A stretch of 6,638 nucleotides of DNA, from contig DAOVLE010000261.1 in assembly GCA_030631415.1 (NCBI GenBank), positions 1 through 6,638 on the forward strand. Direction: 5' to 3'. Made by a program: the position numbers and the translations under genes. The notes under the pieces are model-generated. The model worked only from the letters and a program-made list of their open reading frames with translations. It was not told the origin of the DNA and did no database searches. This stretch comes from JAAEQG01 sp023133475 (GTDB taxonomy: Bacteria; Planctomycetota; Phycisphaerae; UBA1845). Below are positions 1 through 3,727 of the stretch, one piece after another. Every line of letters begins with the position of its first letter. The stretch's first letter is position 1.

Positions 1-52
1 CCTCGTTGCCTTGTTGCCTCGTTGCCTTTTGCCTCTTGCCTCTTGCCTCTTG
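1..52. repeat. 7-8-bp short tandem repeat in the 3' part of the membrane-protein gene
   Basis: Reading the plus strand, the units are cctcgttg, ccttgttg, cctcgttg, ccttttg and then three exact cctcttg copies (32-52). The array runs off the left edge, so its full length is unknown. On the coding strand it is translated in frame as a basic tail, GKRQEARGKRQRGNKATR (residues 543-560), after what looks like the natural end of the soluble domain (FARIYT). Because the units are 7 or 8 bp, gain or loss of a copy would shift the frame and change the protein end. Confidence 0.8.
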
Positions 53-1680
53 CCTGTATGCGTGTAAATGCGGGCGAAGATGGTGCCGTCGGCGCGTTGG
101 GGACTGGTCCAGCGGAGGCGCCATGCGGGGTTTGCGTTCAACTTGTCAAGGGTGATGCCGAAGCGTTCGCCGGCACTGTAGTCGCCATCCCACAATAACA
201 CCGTGCCGGGGATGACGTCGGCGAGGACGTCAACGTGTGGGGTCGCGGTCAGGTTGTGAGACGATCCCAAGCAATATGATGCCCAAATGTTCGTGGTGAT
301 GAGCGGCTCGCCGGTCAGGTTTTGAGCTTGCAGCCACTGCACGGCGGCGGCGATATCACACGCATCCGGCGACCGGCGGTGCGGGCGGACAAAACAGGCG
401 GGCAAAGCAACAGCACCAGCCAGCGCCATGAAAGCCAACAAACTCCGTTGCCTCTTTCGCCATACTAAAGTGCCTTTACTCTCCAGCAAGAGACCAGCCA
501 ACGCCGCAAGGGCGACCAATGCACACATCGCCCGGACCACAGGCCTAAGCTTGGCCAGCAGAAAAACCCACGCTTCGTCCGCGGGGCCCGGTTCAATCTC
601 CACTCCGATCCACGCCACCACAACAGCACCAGCCAACCCCAACAAGGCACGACGCCGCAACGCGGGCTCCAACGCCGCTAAATGATTGACGGCATGCAAA
701 GCCGCCAACGCTGCAATCGGAGCCGTAGCGACGAAAAACCGCGGATAACCACCCGAGGCAAAAGCACCTCGCCAGTAAAGAACCGATTGGGCAAGCAGGT
801 GCACTGCATAAACAGCCGGCACCACCCACGCCCCACGCTGTCTCCACGGAAGCAGACAGCCTACGACGGCAAGCAACCCAACAACCGGGCCGCTGCCGGC
901 AAGAGACTTGATGAACATCGTCAAAATCGTGCCCGAACCGTATTCGCTGATCGATGGGCTGTTCAGCAGGGACGCCATCGGCCAATGCCCCAGCAACACC
1001 ACCCCGACCAGGTTGTGGGCCGCCAGCGACCACCCGAGTGCAACATACGCATACCAGCGAGCCTGTGCCCCACGCAACGCGATTAGCCACACCGGCACCA
1101 ACACCAGCATCTCGTAACGGGTGACAAAGCAGGCCGACACAAAAACAGCCGACGCCGTCAGACGCCGGGTCACCAAAAACCACACCGCCAACGACAGGTA
1201 AAACGCAACTGCGGTCTCGGTCATGGTGTCATAAGCCAGCATCACAAAAAGCGGCTGACAAAAGGACAACGGGGCAATAAGCACCGCACGCCGCAGCCCT
1301 AACCGACCGGCGGTCAAGTATGCAAACCAGACCGCAACCCCGGACAGCACTGCCGACTCGACCCGACACGCAGCCCATCCAAACCGGGCAAACGGGAACA
1401 GCAGACAAGTCAGCCCAGGCCGACCCCACGTGTCCACTAGATACCCCGTGTCGCTCCACGCCCAGCGGGCATAAAGATAATGGGTGAGCCCGTCGTCCTG
1501 GTATCCCCCGTCGGAAGCGAAGGCCAACACGATCGACAAAACCACCCCCGCCAGGGTGATGGCCCCTGCCACAGCGTGGGCGGAGCGTCCCTCCTGTAGG
1601 GCGGGTTCCACCCGCCTTCTTTGGTTTGACGCTCCGGAGGCGGGTGGAACCCGCCCTACTTTACTGCGGTGAGGTGTCAT
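1..1680 (-). CDS. GT-C-type glycosyltransferase-like polytopic membrane protein, 3' end beyond window
   Basis: The minus frame is open from a stop at 1753-1755 to the left edge, so the C-terminus lies outside the window. From the ATG at 1680 this gives 560 codons. Many hydrophobic stretches run from about residue 38 to 430, followed by a soluble part (about 431-542). After the first hydrophobic segment (38-55) comes an acidic loop, GYQDDGLTHYLYARW, with D62, D63 and H67, then WGRPGLT (85-91) and YDTMTET (150-156). An acidic pair plus His in the first external loop is typical of GT-C (GT39/ArnT/PMT-like) enzymes, which move sugars from lipid carriers at the membrane; the substrate cannot be read. 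The start is uncertain. ATG 1680 overlaps the ruvX end by 20 bp and makes residues 8-28 a translated repeat. GTG 1572, with AGGAGGG about 15 nt upstream, would start just before the first membrane segment and avoid the repeat. Family-level call fairly sure; exact function unknown. Confidence 0.72.
   Translation of the reverse strand, partial: MTPHRSKVGRVPPASGASNQRRRVEPALQEGRSAHAVAGAITLAGVVLSIVLAFASDGGYQDDGLTHYLYARWAWSDTGYLVDTWGRPGLTCLLFPFARFGWAACRVESAVLSGVAVWFAYLTAGRLGLRRAVLIAPLSFCQPLFVMLAYDTMTETAVAFYLSLAVWFLVTRRLTASAVFVSACFVTRYEMLVLVPVWLIALRGAQARWYAYVALGWSLAAHNLVGVVLLGHWPMASLLNSPSISEYGSGTILTMFIKSLAGSGPVVGLLAVVGCLLPWRQRGAWVVPAVYAVHLLAQSVLYWRGAFASGGYPRFFVATAPIAALAALHAVNHLAALEPALRRRALLGLAGAVVVAWIGVEIEPGPADEAWVFLLAKLRPVVRAMCALVALAALAGLLLESKGTLVWRKRQRSLLAFMALAGAVALPACFVRPHRRSPDACDIAAAVQWLQAQNLTGEPLITTNIWASYCLGSSHNLTATPHVDVLADVIPGTVLLWDGDYSAGERFGITLDKLNANPAWRLRWTSPQRADGTIFARIYTHTGKRQEARGKRQRGNKATR
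1596..1659. repeat. REPIN-like inverted pair of GTAG palindromes, inside a coding frame
   Basis: The left unit (1596-1616) starts GTAG and contains GGCGGGT-TCC-ACCCGCC. The right unit (1639-1659) is its exact reverse complement and ends CTAC. The 22-nt spacer is unlike that of the related pair at 3641-3721. Each unit is itself a 7-bp hairpin, and the two can also pair with each other over 21 bp. A GTAG foot plus a palindrome in inverted pairs is the known layout of REP/REPIN elements mobilised by RAYT transposases; that this copy belongs to such a system is inferred. It lies 1 bp beyond the ruvX stop and inside the open frame of the next gene. Confidence 0.78.
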
Positions 1681-2155
1681 CGGTGAGGGCATCGAGGAAC
1701 GTTTGCAAAATGATCTGAGCAGCCAACCGATCACGGCGGGCCTTCCGCTTTTTCAAAGTGAGCTGGGCTGCTGCCAGATACTCGTCAGCCTGGCGCGAGG
1801 AAAGACGCTCATCCCATAGATGAACCGGTTGGCTCACCCGCTTGCTAAAAGCCTTGGCGAAACGGCGGGTGATTCGGGTCTGCTCCGAATCACTGCCGTC
1901 CATGTTCAGCGGCAACCCGACGACCCAATGGTCAACCTCGTAGTCCTTCACTGCGCAAAGGATTCTCTCGATCTGGGCATCCAAATCGCCGGTAGCCTCC
2001 ACAGTGGCCAACGGTGACACGATGCAACCGCCCGCAGCACCGACAGCCAATCCGATCCGTTTGGTCCCGTAGTCTATCCCAACAAACCTACAGATAGCGA
2101 TCTCCCCAGAACGTAGGGTGGGTGGAACCTGCCGTAGGCAGGTGGAACCCACCAA
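1661..2155 (-). CDS. ruvX: RuvX/YqgF-family Holliday junction resolvase homologue
   Basis: Small RNase H-fold protein of the YqgF/RuvX family, called a putative Holliday junction resolvase and in Escherichia coli implicated in 16S rRNA 5'-end processing. All family blocks are visible: GIDYGTKRIGLAVG (residues 26-39, with D28), VVGLPLNMDGSDSEQT (78-93), DERLSSRQADEYL (115-127, with E116) and KARRDRLAAQIILQ (138-151, with D142). These three acidic residues match the metal-binding catalytic set. Homology starts at about residue 23, so the protein from there (about 142 residues) has the usual length. The first 16 or so residues are translated palindromic repeat, and no ATG, GTG or TTG lies between GTG 2152 and the core. 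The start is therefore TTG 2155, GTG 2152 or a non-standard codon. The 3' end overlaps the possible ATG of the downstream membrane protein. Confidence 0.93.
   Translation of the reverse strand: MVGSTCLRQVPPTLRSGEIAICRFVGIDYGTKRIGLAVGAAGGCIVSPLATVEATGDLDAQIERILCAVKDYEVDHWVVGLPLNMDGSDSEQTRITRRFAKAFSKRVSQPVHLWDERLSSRQADEYLAAAQLTLKKRKARRDRLAAQIILQTFLDALTDDTSPQ
2087..2108. repeat. 22-bp direct repeat, copy at the ruvX 5' end
   Basis: Perfect 22-bp match to 2363-2384, in the same orientation and 276 bp apart. In minus-strand sense it reads TGGGGAGATCGCTATC and then TGTAGG. In this copy the sequence is read in the ruvX frame just before the conserved RFVGIDYG, while in the other copy it is the manC 3' end. 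Past the exact match on the ruvX side similarity continues for about 9 bp (TTTGTTGGG against CTTGTCGGC), so the original duplication may have been about 31 bp with three differences. On the manC side it stops abruptly. Confidence 0.85.
2117..2153. repeat. Imperfect hairpin with GTAG motifs, GTGGGT type
   Basis: The arms ggtgggtggaacctgcc (2117-2133) and ggcaggtggaacccacc (2137-2153) flank a gta loop. They pair over an outer 7 bp and an inner 6 bp, with a 4-bp unpaired GGAA/GGAA region between. A GTAG foot precedes the left arm (2113-2116) and another spans the loop (2134-2137). It looks like a diverged relative of the GGCGGGT palindromes elsewhere in the window. It supplies the TTG 2155 region used as the apparent ruvX start. 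Confidence 0.6.
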
Positions 2156-2193
2156 CCCGCCCGGTGGGTTGCGCTTCGCTCCGCGAAGTCCCC

Positions 2194-2273
2194 GTAGGTC
2201 GGGTCCGCAGACCCGACATCCCCCGGCGGTGACGTTAGGAATCTCGAACGTCGGGTCTGCGGACCCGACCTAC
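2194..2273. repeat. REPIN-like pair, GTCGGGTC type, perfect 24-bp inverted repeat
   Basis: The left arm 2194-2217 (GTAG, then GTCGGGTC-CGCA-GACCCGAC) and the right arm 2250-2273 are exact reverse complements over 24 bp, separated by 32 nt. Each arm is itself an 8-bp hairpin with a 4-nt loop (CGCA or TGCG). The outer edges are GTAG and CTAC, as in the GGCGGGT-type pairs, but the stem sequence is a different family. Exact identity of the arms suggests recent insertion or ongoing sequence correction. Confidence 0.8.
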
Positions 2274-2308
2274 AAACTGATAGCTTTATGGGCATTCGCG
2301 TCCCCCAC

Positions 2309-2356
2309 CGCTAAAGCGATGGGCCACCCGCCCGCTAAAGCGATAGGGCACCCGCC
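2309..2356. repeat. Two tandem 24-bp units
   Basis: Units 2309-2332 and 2333-2356 begin CGCTAAAGCGAT and end ACCCGCC, and differ at two positions (GGGCC against AGGGC). Each holds the small palindrome CGCT-AA-AGCG. They are adjacent to the manC-side 22-bp repeat and may be the remnant of a longer tandem or palindromic element. Confidence 0.7.
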
Positions 2357-2362
2357 GACAAG

Positions 2363-2384
2363 CCTACAGATAGCGATCTCCCCA
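2363..2384. repeat. 22-bp direct repeat, copy at the manC 3' end
   Basis: Identical to 2087-2108. Here it encodes the last codons of manC, W-G-D-R-Y-L, and the TAG stop (2364-2366). Since it lies within the intact coding end of manC, this is the copy in its original place with respect to manC. The other is in place with respect to ruvX, as in a target-site duplication. Confidence 0.85.
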
Positions 2385-3437
2385 CTTGGCTTCAAGCATT
2401 GCAACCAGTTCGCGGATGCTCTGGGCATCGCTCTTCTTACAGACCAGGGTTGCGTCGGCTGAGTGCACGATGACCAGGTCTTCCACACCGATGGTGGCGA
2501 TGAGGTGGCCATCATCTTGGCTGGCGGTGATGGTTCCCTTGGACCCGAGATGCAAAACCTCCGCCCCGGTTTGCACGTTGCCCACGTCGTCAGCCGACAA
2601 CACCTCCGCCAACGCATTCCACGATCCCACGTCACGCCAACGGCAATCCATCTCCACCACCAAAACCCTCTCTGCCTTCTCCATGATGGCGAAATCGACG
2701 GAGATCCTCTCCAAGTCCGGATAGAGCTTCCCCGCCAACTGGGCCCATGACGAACTGCCCCAGGCTTGTCCCAGTTCCATCAATGACGGGTAGGATTGCG
2801 GGAGGTGCTTCTTGACCTCCTCCATGATGGTCCCGATTCGCCAGGCGAACATGCCGCTGTTCCAGTAGTATTCGCCGCCAGCCAGATACCGTTCGGCGGT
2901 TTGCAGGTCGGGCTTTTCCACGAAGCGGTCCACCCGGTAGAAACCCTCGCCCAAAGACTCGCCGCGCTTGACATATCCGAACCCCACCTCCGGGGCGGTG
3001 GGCACCACACCGATGGTGATTAAGGCTTCGGGGTTTTCGTCAGCCCGTTTGAAGGCTGATGCCACGGTGCGGCGGAATCGGTCCACGGGTGTGATGATAT
3101 GGTCGGCGGTGAAGATGCCCATCACCCCGTCCGGGTCGCGTTGGTGGAGGACGGCTGCCGCCATCCCCACGGCGTTGGCGGTATCGCGCCCGCAGGGTTC
3201 GCCCAAGAGATTGTTCGCGGGAAGTTCGGGCAGTTCCCCGGCTACCAGTTCGAGGTGGTCGGCGGTGGTGATGACGTAGATTGATTCGGGCTCGAGGAGA
3301 CCCGCCAGGCGTTCGTAGGACTGGCGTAGAAGGCTTTTGCCGCCGAACAGGCGGATCATCTGTTTGGGTTTCTTCTTGCGGCTCAGCGGCCAAAGCCGCG
3401 TCCCCGATCCACCCGCCATAATTACTGCGTGTTGCAT
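2364..3437 (-). CDS. manC: Mannose-1-phosphate guanylyltransferase (GDP-mannose pyrophosphorylase), single domain
   Basis: Converts mannose 1-phosphate and GTP to GDP-mannose and pyrophosphate in the cytoplasm, feeding surface polysaccharide and glycoprotein synthesis. The 357 residues match the nucleotidyltransferase family throughout: AGGSGTRLWPLSRKKKPKQ (8-26, nucleotide-binding loop and basic residues), GEPCGRDTANAVG (79-91), FTADHIITP (109-117, metal-binding D112), GFGYVKRGE (152-160), VEKPD (173-177), YYWNSGMFAWR (190-200) and CRWRDVGSWNAL (265-276, second acidic residue D269). Residues from about 283 to the end form the short beta-helix-like part. Length is that of the single-domain enzyme; the C-terminal phosphomannose isomerase domain of long ManC proteins is absent. 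The ATG at 3437 puts MQHAVIMAGG at the start, as expected; only a weak GGTGGA is seen upstream. The block at 79-91 has D and N where the family usually has RNTAP. Downstream is a repeat insert, then ruvX. Confidence 0.94.
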   Translation of the reverse strand: MQHAVIMAGGSGTRLWPLSRKKKPKQMIRLFGGKSLLRQSYERLAGLLEPESIYVITTADHLELVAGELPELPANNLLGEPCGRDTANAVGMAAAVLHQRDPDGVMGIFTADHIITPVDRFRRTVASAFKRADENPEALITIGVVPTAPEVGFGYVKRGESLGEGFYRVDRFVEKPDLQTAERYLAGGEYYWNSGMFAWRIGTIMEEVKKHLPQSYPSLMELGQAWGSSSWAQLAGKLYPDLERISVDFAIMEKAERVLVVEMDCRWRDVGSWNALAEVLSADDVGNVQTGAEVLHLGSKGTITASQDDGHLIATIGVEDLVIVHSADATLVCKKSDAQSIRELVAMLEAKWGDRYL

Positions 3438-3477
3438 ATCGGTTCCACCATTATTGTTTTCTCTTCCGGAAGCGGTT

Positions 3478-3688
3478 CAGTACCGCGACCGTAAGGGAGC
3501 GGCCATGGGTGTCATGGGTGCCCCACCCCGTTCGGCTGCCTGCTACGCAGGCAGCCGAACGGGGTGGGGCACCCGTCAGACGTCTCACTTCGACACTAAC
3601 GTACCGTTGACATCCCACCACGTCCACAACTGATTCAGATGTAGGGCGGGTTCCACCCGCCATCGCTTCCTTTACGGTCGCGGTACTG
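3478..3688. repeat. 17-bp inverted repeat bracketing the 59-nt hairpin
   Basis: cagtaccgcgaccgtaa at 3478-3494 recurs as its exact reverse complement at 3672-3688. The two arms are about 177 nt apart and enclose the long palindrome 3516-3574. The right arm is inside the spacer of the REPIN-like pair 3641-3721, so two repeat families are interleaved. Past the inner ends similarity continues weakly (GGGAGCG against AGGAAGCG). Confidence 0.72.
3516..3574. repeat. Long perfect hairpin, 28-bp arms with 3-nt loop
   Basis: The arm 3516-3543 begins GGGTGCCCCACCCCGTTCGG, and 3547-3574 is its exact reverse complement; the loop is TAC (3544-3546). All 28 pairs are perfect, giving a very stable GC-rich stem in RNA and a cruciform-prone site in DNA. 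No run of T follows on either side, so it is not a textbook intrinsic terminator, although it could slow or stop transcription from the solenoid gene before manC. It is a different sequence family from the GTAG palindromes. Confidence 0.85.
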
Positions 3689-3721
3689 ATTAGCCAGGAA
3701 GGCGGGTGAAACCCGCCCTAC
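3641..3721. repeat. REPIN-like pair, GGCGGGT type, just past the solenoid-gene stop
   Basis: The left unit 3641-3661 is identical to the left unit at 1596-1616 (GTAG, GGCGGGT-TCC-ACCCGCC). The right unit 3701-3721 is its inverted partner with one change in the loop (GAA instead of GGA) and ends CTAC. The spacer is 39 nt, against 22 nt in the other copy, and contains an arm of the 17-bp inverted repeat. It begins 6 bp downstream of the solenoid-gene stop, the usual place for REP elements, where they can protect the 3' end of an mRNA. Confidence 0.8.
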
Positions 3722-3727
3722 TAATGT

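Larger units (their letters stand above)
2109..2362. repeat. Composite block of palindromic repeats between manC and ruvX
   Basis: About 254 bp lying exactly between the two 22-bp direct repeats. From low to high coordinates it holds a GTGGGT/ACCCAC hairpin (2117-2153), an AACCC...GGGTT short palindrome (2154-2170), a paired GTAG element (2194-2273) and a 24-bp tandem duplication (2309-2356). No plausible independent gene is seen: the open frames here are translated repeats. The 5' end of the annotated ruvX frame (2109-2155) is inside the block. Several repeat families in so short a segment suggest a site that has taken repeated insertions, or one insertion of an already composite element. 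Confidence 0.72.
3438..3727. other. 290-bp repeat-rich gap between the solenoid gene and manC
   Basis: The gap holds no credible gene; its open frames are translated palindromes. In minus-strand order after the solenoid-gene stop it contains a REPIN-like pair (3721-3641), about 65 bp of non-repetitive sequence (3575-3640), a 59-nt hairpin (3574-3516), one arm of a 17-bp inverted repeat, and about 40 bp leading to the manC start. Any manC promoter should lie here, but I see no convincing -35/-10 pair. Confidence 0.7.

Noticed and set aside
682..1086. Plus-strand open frame of 134 codons
   Set aside because: Antisense shadow of the membrane-protein gene; composition is random-looking (Arg, Pro and Gln rich) and it has no ribosome-binding site.
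593..1183. Minus-strand open frame of 196 codons rich in Cys, Val and Gly
   Set aside because: It lies in another frame of the same strand over the GT-C-like gene, whose frame is open for over 1700 bases with coherent membrane segments. The 196-codon frame has no recognisable motif.
2270..2635. Minus-strand open frame of 121 codons running from manC into the repeat block
   Set aside because: Out-of-frame reading of manC that continues into repeats. Its only value is that it shows the pre-insertion reading path (KPSGEIAICR) towards ruvX.
3516..3574. Intrinsic transcription terminator
   Set aside because: The stem is very strong but no U-rich run follows on either strand, so I list it as a palindromic repeat with a possible effect on transcription.
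3337..3633. Short open frames on both strands encoding GAPPRSAAC...GSRTGWGT
   Set aside because: Both are translations of the 59-nt palindrome, which reads similarly on either strand, so they are not genes.
1596..3721. CRISPR array
   Set aside because: The repeats are palindromic pairs in inverted orientation at irregular distances and of several families, not regularly spaced direct repeats with unique spacers.
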